The notes under the pieces: generated by a model
Databases searched by the model: none
The model's input: only the letters and a program-made list of their open reading frames with translations
What the model was told of the DNA's origin: nothing
From: Pseudodesulfovibrio sp. JC047
Lineage (GTDB): Bacteria > Desulfobacterota > Desulfovibrionia > Desulfovibrionales > Desulfovibrionaceae
Length of the DNA: 64,000 nt
NCBI RefSeq assembly: GCF_010468615.1
Contig: NZ_WUEH01000005.1
Coordinates: forward strand, 124,001-188,000
Direction of reading: 5' to 3'
Position numbers and translations under genes: made by a program
Part shown: piece after piece, positions 27,139-34,861 of the stretch
How the letters are laid out: every line of letters begins with the position of its first letter
How positions within the stretch are numbered: the stretch's first letter is position 1

Positions 27139-27245
27139 CTTGGCGCGGTTTGAAGAAAGAGCAAGCTGTGTTTTCGGTACCCTAAAACTGCTTGCCAGGG
27201 GGGGCTATCGCTCCCCCCTGGACCCCCTTGAACAAGGAGAGCCAC
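27139..27245. other. oriT: Candidate origin of transfer (oriT)
   Basis: The 107 non-coding bases before mobC contain a strong inverted repeat at 27195-27221 (CCAGGGGGG / CCCCCCTGG around CTATCG) next to a G-free stretch (TACCCTAAAACTG) at its left. Position beside the MobC and relaxase genes and a hairpin next to a potential nick region are what MOBP-type oriT sites look like. The nick position is not determined. Confidence 0.5.
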
Positions 27246-27605
27246 ATGCATTCTACGAGGCGAAAAGGTGGGCGGCCGCCAGTTCTGGAAGAGGATAGAC
27301 GTCGCCATCAAATAAAATTGTCTTTGACCAATCGAGAATATTCTAGAGTGATTGACTTGTCAGAAAGATCGGGGAAGAGGCCTAGCTTGCTTGTCCGTGA
27401 AATGGCTTTGAAATGTCGGGTTGAAGTTTTACCTGAGATTAATAAATCAGTTGTAGCCGAATTGGGTCGGGTCGGCGGCCTCATCAAGATTCTGGTCATG
27501 CAGGGGCGTGAGGGGCAGAGACATCTGAGCATAGAGCAAATCTCTTGGCTTAATGGCGTCGTTAAGATGATCAAAGAAATACGCGCCATGGTTGTCAGCA
27601 AATGA
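27246..27605 (+). CDS. mobC: Mobilization accessory protein (MobC-like)
   Basis: A 119-residue basic protein. Start ATG 27246 has AAGGAG seven bases before it; an earlier in-frame start would run across the oriT hairpin. It begins TRRKGGRPPVLEEDRR, a basic DNA-contacting tail common in relaxosome accessory proteins, then IKLSLTNREYSRVIDLSERSG (ribbon-helix-helix-like) and the MobC-type C-terminus (ELGRVGGLIKILVMQG, IKEIRAMV). It would bind oriT and help the relaxase open the strands. Its stop overlaps the relaxase start by 4 bases. Confidence 0.8.
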   Translation: MHSTRRKGGRPPVLEEDRRRHQIKLSLTNREYSRVIDLSERSGKRPSLLVREMALKCRVEVLPEINKSVVAELGRVGGLIKILVMQGREGQRHLSIEQISWLNGVVKMIKEIRAMVVSK

Positions 27606-28501
27606 TTGGAAATATCACTCAGGGTAAAGGATTCGGGGGGTGTGTGCGGTATGTGGCTGAAAAACGAGGTTCTCGTTTGGAGGCAACAAATATGTTGTGT
27701 GACACCCCATCTGACTTGGCTAAGGAGTTCAACCAAACACGCGATCTATATGAGGGGCAGGGTAAAAACGCGGTGTTTCATGTCTCACTCAACCCTGCTG
27801 AGGGTGATAAAATACAAGATGCCCGGGCCTTGGCAGAGGATTATATGCGGGAGATGCAAATGGACCCGGATAAGCACGAGTATGTCCTCTACAAGCATAT
27901 CGACACTGGACGCCCTCATTACCATTTGATTGCTAGTCGTGTCGGACGAGATGGGAAAGAATTCTGGAACGACAAGTTTTCCAAGAGACGCAACATGGAC
28001 GCCATGCGTGAGTTAGAGATTAAACACGGGCTCAAGCGCATGCCTAGCAAACAGAAGGGGCAAGGCCGGTCGCAGAAGATAGAGGAGCAATACCAGGCCA
28101 ATAAAGCGGGGCTAGACCAGCACCCTAAGGAAACAATTCGGTTGGCTGTAGATCATGCAATCAAGGGTTGTGATGGGACGAAAGCAGCCTTTGAGAGGTG
28201 GCTTGATCAGGAGCATCAAATAGAGGTGAACTGGAGAACTAAAAGAGACGGAACCATAAACGGAGTTTCATACCGCCTAAAAGATGCCCCAAAGGGGCAG
28301 GGGATCGCTGATAGGTATGCCGGAGGTAGTCTTGGAAGGGGGTATGCCTGTGGAGCACTGGAAAGCCGTCTGGAACAAGTCGGTCGCTATGAAAAGGATG
28401 TGTGCAGAGATATTCAAATTGAATTGAATGATCTTCTTAAATCGTCATTCAGAAACGGAGTGGGACGGTCGGCAAAAGAAGGTAGGGGAAGAGGGATGTG
28501 A
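27602..28501 (+). CDS. mobA: Relaxase / mobilization nuclease (MOBP-type)
   Basis: A 299-residue relaxase that nicks oriT and pilots the strand. The N-terminal fold starts MIGNITQGKGFGGCVRYVAEK with a candidate catalytic tyrosine Y17, and the metal-binding three-histidine motif is clear: H99 in HIDTGRPHYH, with H106 and H108. FHVSLNP and the downstream helical region match the VirD2/TraI-like relaxase family. It is short; no primase or helicase domain follows, as expected of mobilizable elements. It forms a coupled pair with mobC. Confidence 0.88.
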   Translation: MIGNITQGKGFGGCVRYVAEKRGSRLEATNMLCDTPSDLAKEFNQTRDLYEGQGKNAVFHVSLNPAEGDKIQDARALAEDYMREMQMDPDKHEYVLYKHIDTGRPHYHLIASRVGRDGKEFWNDKFSKRRNMDAMRELEIKHGLKRMPSKQKGQGRSQKIEEQYQANKAGLDQHPKETIRLAVDHAIKGCDGTKAAFERWLDQEHQIEVNWRTKRDGTINGVSYRLKDAPKGQGIADRYAGGSLGRGYACGALESRLEQVGRYEKDVCRDIQIELNDLLKSSFRNGVGRSAKEGRGRGM

Positions 28502-28584
28502 TGTATTTTGCAGTCATTTTGTATTACAAAGTGACGCTATGTGTCTGCTTCGGGTGTTCAAAGATTATTGCTAAGGAGCTATGA

Positions 28585-29301
28585 ATGGCTAATGAGCTAG
28601 AGAGTATTATAAAGGATTTTTGGGAAGTTGGTGCTGAGGTTTTACCAAAGCTTTCTTCAATGAATCCTAAAAAAAGAATCGCAAAGTTTGTAGGTATATA
28701 TTCGGAATTTTTAGTGCATGCTGATTCGATCATTCAAGGTGAAATCAATGGCGTAAATGTAAAATGCAAAGAAGGGTGCAGTTATTGCTGCGATCACCTC
28801 ATTGTTGCAAACACTGGTCAATTGGTTGTTATTAACGAATATCTTAATGAATACCCACTTGTGAGAGAGGGTTTTATTCCAAAATATCCGCAATGGGATG
28901 ATGCTTTTGAACCTTACAGAGAGGCTTTTTGGTATAGTGTCAGCCGATTGAAAACTGAAAAAGCAACTTTCGATTATATCTCAAGTGTTTTTAGCTCTCC
29001 ATGTCCATTTTTAGATGATGGGAAGTGTTCAATCTATGAGGTTAGGCCAATTATGTGTAGAAGTTGGTATTCGAAACGAAAGTTTACTTCGTGCAAATAT
29101 AATAGTAAAATAAAGAAGTTAGAGATACAATGTGAAGAAGAAATTGTTCAAAAAATTTTAGCATTAGAGCATTATTTTTTAGCTCAGTTTGGTATGCGAG
29201 AAGTACCGCCTGGTGCGGGGATAATGACATTGCCTCATGGTATTTACTATATGAAGGAATCGGCACGGTTTATGGCGGGGCTAAGGAGTAAAATGAGTTG
29301 A
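28585..29301 (+). CDS. YkgJ-family cysteine-cluster protein
   Basis: A 238-residue protein; start ATG 28585 with AAGGAG upstream (an ATG 4 bases earlier is closed by a stop at once). It has the metal-binding pattern of the YkgJ/Fe-S oxidoreductase-like family: CKEGCSYCCDH near residue 55, then CPFLDDGKCSIYEVRPIMCR about 110 residues later. Most family members are short and of unknown activity; they bind zinc or an iron-sulfur cluster. It lies between the relaxase and the HamAB genes and is followed by a terminator, so it is probably its own transcript and cargo of the element. A role in defence is not supported. Confidence 0.8.
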   Translation: MANELESIIKDFWEVGAEVLPKLSSMNPKKRIAKFVGIYSEFLVHADSIIQGEINGVNVKCKEGCSYCCDHLIVANTGQLVVINEYLNEYPLVREGFIPKYPQWDDAFEPYREAFWYSVSRLKTEKATFDYISSVFSSPCPFLDDGKCSIYEVRPIMCRSWYSKRKFTSCKYNSKIKKLEIQCEEEIVQKILALEHYFLAQFGMREVPPGAGIMTLPHGIYYMKESARFMAGLRSKMS

Positions 29302-29320
29302 TAGCCTTTAAGAGTAGTAA

Positions 29321-29363
29321 AAAAGAAGCGCGTAGAGTCGGTTGGCTTTACGTGCTTCTTTTG
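29321..29363 (+). terminator. Terminator after the YkgJ gene
   Basis: An imperfect stem, AAAAGAAGCGCGTAGAG paired with GGCTTTACGTGCTTCTTTT, lies 20 bases after the stop and ends in a T-run. Confidence 0.75.
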
Positions 29364-29533
29364 TTTGGTGTTATATATTGAGTTTGGTAGATCATTAATG
29401 GTCTTACTAAGAAAAAACAGTTGGTTGAATCATTTTGATCGTTGCTATGTCTCTATCTATGCGATATGTGAAAATGTATAAAATGATGCGTTTGAATCTT
29501 CATATATACGAAAACTGAGAGTTGGTGCTGCAA

Positions 29534-30352
29534 ATGCCTTGGAGTAATGATCATGTACAGTGGCTTAAAGATACTGGAGAGCGGTTGGCAACTGCGGATG
29601 GTAAGGATGTTGAAGTGTGGGAGTTTTGTCATCAGGACGATGATGAAATGCTTACAAGATGGGCGAAACACTTTAGAAATCATTACTGTTTAGATTCTGA
29701 AATTGACTTTTATTGCCGGGGTATTGGATGCACACGAACTGAATATTTAGATGACATCAAATTCCCAGATCCCAAAGCGGCACCAGGGCCGAGTATCCGA
29801 TCTGGTGACTTTAGTGAGGTGTTGGTAGCTGACTTCCTCGAATACATACTTGGATTTTGGGTTCCTAGGACCCGATATGGCGATAAGACCGTTCGTAATG
29901 AATCTACGAAGGGCACAGATCTTATTGGATTCTATTTTGAAAAAGATGGAGAGCATAGTCTGAATGATAGGCTCGCTCTTTTTGAGGTTAAGGCTCAATA
30001 TTCTGGGAAAAAAGCAGATGAACGGCTTCAAGATGCCGTTGATGGGTCTATAAAGGACATAGCAAGGAAAGCAGAGTCGTTGAATGCCATCAAACAAAGG
30101 CTTTTTACCAAAAAAGACATTGATGGCGCAATAAAAATTGAGCGATTCCAGAACCAAGCAGATAACCCGTATCAAGATTTTTATGGAGCTGTTGCTCTTT
30201 TTGAAAATGCGGTCTTTGATAAGGAGACCATCTCTACAACTGATTCGTCTTCACATCCACACTTAGCAAACCTTAAGCTTGTGGTTATTCGAGGAGAAGA
30301 CATGATGAAGCTTGTGCATGCGTTGTATAGGAGGGCTGCAGATGAGGCCTGA
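29534..30352 (+). CDS. hamA: Hachiman defence protein HamA (DUF1837 nuclease)
   Basis: About 272 residues. The middle has a PD-(D/E)xK-like nuclease core: GDFSEVLVADFLEYIL with E95, GTDLIGF with D129 and LFEVKAQYSG with E151 and K153, the arrangement known for HamA. In Hachiman systems HamA is a DNA nuclease kept quiet by the helicase HamB until damaged or foreign DNA is sensed. The start is uncertain: ATG 29534, GTG 29525 or TTG 29522, with GAGAG at 29517-29521 as a weak ribosome-binding site. It overlaps hamB by 11 bases, so the subunits are translationally coupled. All catalytic residues appear present. Confidence 0.87.
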   Translation: MPWSNDHVQWLKDTGERLATADGKDVEVWEFCHQDDDEMLTRWAKHFRNHYCLDSEIDFYCRGIGCTRTEYLDDIKFPDPKAAPGPSIRSGDFSEVLVADFLEYILGFWVPRTRYGDKTVRNESTKGTDLIGFYFEKDGEHSLNDRLALFEVKAQYSGKKADERLQDAVDGSIKDIARKAESLNAIKQRLFTKKDIDGAIKIERFQNQADNPYQDFYGAVALFENAVFDKETISTTDSSSHPHLANLKLVVIRGEDMMKLVHALYRRAADEA

Positions 30353-33300
30353 AAATAGCTCTAATCGTCTTCTCGGGGTAACTCAGTCTAAGGCGAAGAT
30401 GATAGAGTACAATGTGCCCGAGGAAGACCAACAGATTAATCTGGCTGTACACCCTTCAATGTTATTTCCTTTGTCGATAGGTCTACTTGGTGACTTGGCT
30501 GCAAGTATTAATGAAGAGAGACCTGGCGAACTTGTCTCGGAAGTGAGAGAGCATCTTATATTTTCAGCAAAATTTTTTGATGCCTATATGCAGTCAAATA
30601 TGCATGGAGAGTTAAAAGATTATCTGGTTCTTCTTGGCTCAGCTTCATATTATCTTTGTGACTTGCCTGGTAGTTCCTCCGTTCTTGGGGGAATGCTGCC
30701 AGTTGAGATTGATTTGGGGTGTGAAGGGATAGAATACGCTCTTCAGTGGATTCTGAAGAGCGGCTACATGCAGAATCCTATTGAGATTGGAGGTGTATAC
30801 GCTTCATCAATTAATGCGATTTCGATGCTTCTTGTCCAATATTTCAAAGAAGGGCTGGGGGGAGAGCCTCTGGTTGCATCTTGTGCTGAACTGAGAATGG
30901 CAGCTTACACTTCAGGGACAGCTAGGGAATTATTATTAGCTGACATATTATCTGCTTTAGTTCGCAAAAAAATTCAGAATTCAACTTGGAACTCTCTCCC
31001 AGAATACTCCGGTATGCCAAAGGACGTGTGGAGTCCAGTTCTTCAAAAAGACACATTCATTAAAGAACTATGGCCAGCACAACACCTGTTAGGAGAGCAA
31101 GGTGTATTTAGGGGCGAATCTGCCATTGTTCAAATGCCAACAAGTGCCGGAAAAACTAAAGCGACCGAATTGGTTATTCGAAGTGCGTTTTTATCAGGAA
31201 GGACTAATCTCGCCGTGATTGTCGCTCCATTTAGAGCGTTGTGTCATGAGATTAAGAATAGCTTAGTTGCTGCATTTAAAGGTGAGGCAATTAAGGCCGA
31301 TGAACTTTCTGACGTAATACAGGCTGATTTTGATATTGATGAGTTGGTAGAGCAGCATCAAGTGGTTATTGTTACGCCTGAGAAGCTTGTTTATGTCCTG
31401 AGACATTCGCCAGAACTCGCAGATTTTATAGGCCTCATTGTTTTTGATGAAGGTCATCAATTCGATAATGGTAAACGAGGCATTACCTATGAACTGCTGC
31501 TGACTTCCCTGCGTGCCATGTTGCTTGAGCATACCCAGCAAGTTCTTATATCCGCAGTGATTAGTAATGCGGCATCTGTTGGAGAATGGCTTAACGGCCA
31601 TCAAAAAGTTGTGGAAGGAAGTTACCTTAATCCCACTCACCGTTCTATAGGTTTTGCTAGTTGGTTAGATCGCTTAGGCCAAATCAGATATGTGGATGAA
31701 AAAAATGCTGATCAGGAACTTGTTTTTGTTCCTAGAATAATTGAAAAAATAGAACTGGCCAAAAGAGGTATGGAAAGAGTTCCACGGTATTTTCCAGTAG
31801 AGTCCGATGGTAAATCTATTGCCTTATACCTCGCCTTAAAGCTGGTACGCAACGGAAGCATCGCAATCTTTTGTGGTCAAAAAACAACTGCATCAAGTCT
31901 TTGTGATATGGCGGTTGATGTTATTGGGCGTGAAGTTCCTATGGCTTTACCCCTGCAATTTTCCGATCATAATGAAGTCGCTCGATTGTTTTCATTACAT
32001 GTTGAAAATTTAGGGAATGCTGCCTCTGCGACCCAAAGTGCGGCGCATGGCATTTTCTCCCATCATGGCAATACTCCCCAAGGGATTCGCTTGGCTGTTG
32101 AGTATGCTATGAGCAATGATTTAATTAGATTTGTCGTCTGTACTTCAACTTTGGCACAAGGGGTCAACCTGCCAATCAAATATCTTATTATGACCAATTT
32201 TTATCAAGCTGGTGAGCGTATCAAGGTGCGAGATTTCCACAATTTGATAGGTCGTGCCGGGCGTTCAGGTATGCATACTGAAGGGAGCATCCTGTTTGCT
32301 GATCCTAAAATTTACGACAGACGAAGAGCTTTTAGAGAAAGCTGGAGGTGGCAACAGGTTAAAGAGCTTCTAGACCCATCCAATTCAGAGCCCTGTATTA
32401 GTAACCTATTGTCAGTTTTTGAGCCGATTAAAAGTGATGATGAAAAAACTACATTAGTTATGAATGCCCTCGATTTTGCTACTCTTTACGTAAATTCTCC
32501 AGAGCAGATTCCAGACTTTACTAAAAGTGTGGCAGATATGCATGGAGACAAGGGATTCTCTGTAGAAGGGGTTCGTGCGCAGATATCTTGGAGAATTGGC
32601 TTGATCTCTGCTCTTGAGAGCTTTCTTTTGTCTCATTGGGAGGAGTATGGAGACGATGGTGTCTCTGGTTTGGCAGAAGAAACATTAGCATACTACTTAG
32701 CTGATGCTGATAAGAAGGAACATATACGGTCTTTGTTTAGGCTGCTCTCTGGTAATATCGCGAAGACAATTGAAGATGACAAGCGAAAGAAAATGTATGG
32801 TAAGGTGTTATACGGCATTAGAGACGCAGCAAAAATAGAGCGTTGGGTTGAAGAGAATATTGATGAAATACAATCAATTGAAAATCATATCCAGTTTATG
32901 GAGTTGATTTGGCCTCTTTTAATAGAGCATGTTTCAAATAAAATGTTCCATAAATTCGATGATAAAAACGTCTTGTTTTGGCTCGCTGTTCAATGGATGG
33001 AAGGGAAATCCTATGGTGGGTTGTTGGCTACAGCTGATGTCAATAATGCTAGGATAATATGGGGCCAGCAACGTAGAGTTGTTACAATTAACCACATTGT
33101 TGAAGTGTGCGAGCATGCATTTTCATACGATGGTGCGTTGCTTTTGGGAGCGATTGCTGAATTCGTCGAGTTGTTTGATTTGGATGATGCTGATTACGAG
33201 GTTGAAAAACTTAAAACATATCAAAAGAGGTTTAAATATGGTCTTCCGTCAGCTTGTGCTGTTTCCTACTACGAATTGGGATTTGCAGATCGGGTCATAG

Positions 33301-33449
33301 CTCAAACTCTATCGGATACAATTCAACCGGCTACATGTTACAAAGCGAGCTTGATCAGTAAATTGAAGGAAAACCGAGAGTTTTCTTTTGAGACTATTGC
33401 CCCGTATCCAGAGTATTATAGGCAGCAAATGATTGATATTATTTCTTAG
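30342..33449 (+). CDS. hamB: Hachiman defence protein HamB (SF2 helicase)
   Basis: A 1035-residue superfamily 2 helicase of Ski2-like character. Start ATG 30342 follows GGAGGG; an earlier in-frame start at 30312 lies inside hamA. Motif I is MPTSAGKT (265-272), motif II is DEGH (369-372, not DExH with alanine), motif III region SAVISNAAS, motif V around TSTLAQGVNLP and motif VI GRAGRSG (637-643). The N-terminal 250 residues and the C-terminal 350 are helical regions specific to HamB. In the known system HamB loads on DNA and releases HamA on encountering damage. The gene is complete. Confidence 0.9.
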   Translation: MRPENSSNRLLGVTQSKAKMIEYNVPEEDQQINLAVHPSMLFPLSIGLLGDLAASINEERPGELVSEVREHLIFSAKFFDAYMQSNMHGELKDYLVLLGSASYYLCDLPGSSSVLGGMLPVEIDLGCEGIEYALQWILKSGYMQNPIEIGGVYASSINAISMLLVQYFKEGLGGEPLVASCAELRMAAYTSGTARELLLADILSALVRKKIQNSTWNSLPEYSGMPKDVWSPVLQKDTFIKELWPAQHLLGEQGVFRGESAIVQMPTSAGKTKATELVIRSAFLSGRTNLAVIVAPFRALCHEIKNSLVAAFKGEAIKADELSDVIQADFDIDELVEQHQVVIVTPEKLVYVLRHSPELADFIGLIVFDEGHQFDNGKRGITYELLLTSLRAMLLEHTQQVLISAVISNAASVGEWLNGHQKVVEGSYLNPTHRSIGFASWLDRLGQIRYVDEKNADQELVFVPRIIEKIELAKRGMERVPRYFPVESDGKSIALYLALKLVRNGSIAIFCGQKTTASSLCDMAVDVIGREVPMALPLQFSDHNEVARLFSLHVENLGNAASATQSAAHGIFSHHGNTPQGIRLAVEYAMSNDLIRFVVCTSTLAQGVNLPIKYLIMTNFYQAGERIKVRDFHNLIGRAGRSGMHTEGSILFADPKIYDRRRAFRESWRWQQVKELLDPSNSEPCISNLLSVFEPIKSDDEKTTLVMNALDFATLYVNSPEQIPDFTKSVADMHGDKGFSVEGVRAQISWRIGLISALESFLLSHWEEYGDDGVSGLAEETLAYYLADADKKEHIRSLFRLLSGNIAKTIEDDKRKKMYGKVLYGIRDAAKIERWVEENIDEIQSIENHIQFMELIWPLLIEHVSNKMFHKFDDKNVLFWLAVQWMEGKSYGGLLATADVNNARIIWGQQRRVVTINHIVEVCEHAFSYDGALLLGAIAEFVELFDLDDADYEVEKLKTYQKRFKYGLPSACAVSYYELGFADRVIAQTLSDTIQPATCYKASLISKLKENREFSFETIAPYPEYYRQQMIDIIS

Positions 33450-33512
33450 TCATTCTGTTGGGCCTAAAATATTTGGCATCTTGCCATGTGTACAGTAAAG
33501 CTTATTGGAGCG

Positions 33513-34343
33513 TTAACCTCTATCTCCTGCCACACTCGCTAAAGCTGCTTTTAGGACTTGAAAGCAAACTTTTGCAGTGTGCTCATCTGGAAAAAATCCG
33601 GACATCATTTGTTGATATGGATGGATATAATTTCGAAAATCCCGCAAGCCATGCCCAAATTTTTTAATATCTGGCTCAATAACTCCAACTGCACACGAAA
33701 CGTCAATTAAGCTTGCTAAGCTCCATTCATTGAATCGTTTTACTTTGTCTTCTTGGGTTTTAGGACTCGCAGGGCATGAGTTGTAAAGCGCTGGTTCATT
33801 ATTGGCTTTTCCTAACAAAACAGCTTCAAGGACACTCCCGCATAGAAAAATGACCGATAGGTGCGCACCTGCTTTAAGGGCAGTTCTTGCTTCATCAAGG
33901 CGCATTTCAATAATTGCGACCAAGGATCTTTCAATAGGTAATTTACTAAGGTTAGGAATTTCAAATTCTTTGTCGAGGAAGGATGTTTTAGTGTCTGCGT
34001 TTTCTTTTTGATATACTCCTTTCAGTCGCGAGACTATTTGTTTTGATTTATCTAACACCTGAGTGTCTGGTTTTGTCCCATTCAAAACACAGCTTGCTTC
34101 ATATGATTCAAGCATCTCGTCTAGGATTTGACCTACAAGAGTGTCGTTTTCTTGCTCCCAAAAAGAGCGCATTTTTTTCGCTTTTGAAGTCCCTATTGTT
34201 TGGTACTTTGGAGAGTGAATGGCGATGTTGTGCCTTTTAAAGAATGCCCCAAAGGATGAGTCCGTGTAATCTAAAACAAAACCTGTCTGCATCCCAAGTA
34301 TGTTTTCAAGGTAACGTTTGTCGACATCTGTAAGACTACTCAC
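33513..34343 (-). CDS. AbiJ-NTD3 / HEPN-like protein, putative defence gene
   Basis: A 276-residue protein, transcribed convergently towards hamB, 63 bases apart. Start GTG 34343 is supported by GGGGAG eight bases upstream. The first 75 residues (YLENILGMQTGFVLDY, SFGAFFKRHNI, SFWEQENDTLVG) look like the AbiJ N-terminal domain 3, which is found on many abortive-infection and NTPase proteins. Residues 140-275 are an all-helical domain with SVIFLCGSVLEAVLLG and, near the end, R237-N-Y-I-H241 in LRDFRNYIHPY, a HEPN-type R-x-x-x-H site. The two-domain plan suggests a sensor plus an RNase-like effector, but activity is inferred. The gene is AT-rich compared with the flanking chromosome. Confidence 0.7.
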   Translation of the reverse strand: MSSLTDVDKRYLENILGMQTGFVLDYTDSSFGAFFKRHNIAIHSPKYQTIGTSKAKKMRSFWEQENDTLVGQILDEMLESYEASCVLNGTKPDTQVLDKSKQIVSRLKGVYQKENADTKTSFLDKEFEIPNLSKLPIERSLVAIIEMRLDEARTALKAGAHLSVIFLCGSVLEAVLLGKANNEPALYNSCPASPKTQEDKVKRFNEWSLASLIDVSCAVGVIEPDIKKFGHGLRDFRNYIHPYQQMMSGFFPDEHTAKVCFQVLKAALASVAGDRG

Positions 34344-34514
34344 GATAGCTTCTCCCCGATTATCAGAATAAGTGATTTATTTTAATGAGTATCGTTCTTT
34401 ATCGGTCAGAATTATTTTTTAAATCTATATAAGCTTGTTCACGAGATGAATGACATGGATAGGTAAAAGAATCCACCCAAACCTATGTTGGCGATAGGGA
34501 TACAACGGGGGCGC

Positions 34515-34535
34515 GTGTTAGCAATAGGTTAGCAA
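34515..34535 (+). repeat. Tandem GTTAGCAA sites, right end
   Basis: Identical over 21 bases to 20903-20923 near the left end, same orientation. It lies 35 bases inside the right attachment repeat, next to the tRNA terminator carried by the element. Confidence 0.6.
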
Positions 34536-34543
34536 GAACAAAA

Positions 34544-34574
34544 AAGGGTTTATGACGATTTGTCATAAACCCTT
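34544..34574 (-). terminator. Replacement terminator for tRNA-Pro, supplied by the element
   Basis: On the minus strand, right after the tRNA trailer, AAGGGTTTATGAC / GTCATAAACCCTT forms a 13-bp hairpin with a 5-base loop, followed by TTTTTTG. It replaces the chromosomal terminator at 20679-20710, with a different stem sequence. Confidence 0.85.
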
Positions 34575-34632
34575 GATTTATCTGGTCGGGATGAGAGGAT
34601 TTGAACCTCCGATCTCTGCGTCCCGAACGCAG
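34571..34632 (-). repeat. att: Element attachment site (right), inside the intact tRNA-Pro
   Basis: Identical to 20707-20768 over 62 bases. This copy includes the functional 3' half of the tRNA gene; sequence to its right (34633-34659) is the original 5' half of the tRNA. Confidence 0.93.
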
Positions 34633-34659
34633 CGCTCTACCAGACTGAGCCACATCCCG
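34583..34659 (-). tRNA. tRNA-Pro (anticodon CGG)
   Basis: The minus strand gives a full cloverleaf of 77 bases with encoded CCA: acceptor CGGGATG / CATCCCG, D arm with CTCAGTCTGGTAGAG, anticodon stem CTGCG / CGCAG around loop TTCGGGA (anticodon CGG, codon CCG), and T arm GGAGGTTCAAATCCTC. The gene is intact, with its 3' part now supplied by the inserted element. A plausible promoter (TTGAAA box) lies upstream in the 34690-34740 region. Confidence 0.97.
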
Positions 34660-34861
34660 CTGTCGAGAAAGGGATTTAGCCCCTCACAAATAAAAAGGCA
34701 AGATAAAATTTCAAGTTTTTTCAAGTTGTGGACAAAGGCCATAAACCCGCCTAAGATTGGAGATTGAATGACAAAATGATTTCCGTACAGTGATAGAGCC
34801 AGATACTGCGGAATCACTGCCGGATATTGGCCGGTAGGAAAGATGGTAAGGAGTGGGATAC

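Larger units (their letters stand above)
20769..34632. mobile_element. Integrative mobilizable element in tRNA-Pro(CGG), 13.9 kb
   Basis: It is bounded by the 62-bp direct repeat at 20707-20768 and 34571-34632. It carries a tyrosine integrase near the left end, an AlpA-like regulator, a HTH_36 protein, a coupling protein, MobC, a relaxase and a candidate oriT, but no VirB-type secretion genes, so it is mobilizable rather than self-transmissible. Cargo comprises HamAB (Hachiman), two HEPN-like proteins, a YkgJ-type protein and unknowns. Cargo genes are visibly more AT-rich than the flanking chromosome, consistent with recent transfer. Removal would restore one tRNA-Pro gene with the terminator at 20679-20710. 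Confidence 0.9.

Noticed and set aside
28585-29301. The YkgJ-type gene as part of the Hachiman system
   Set aside because: A terminator and about 220 bases separate it from hamA, and known Hachiman systems have only two genes.
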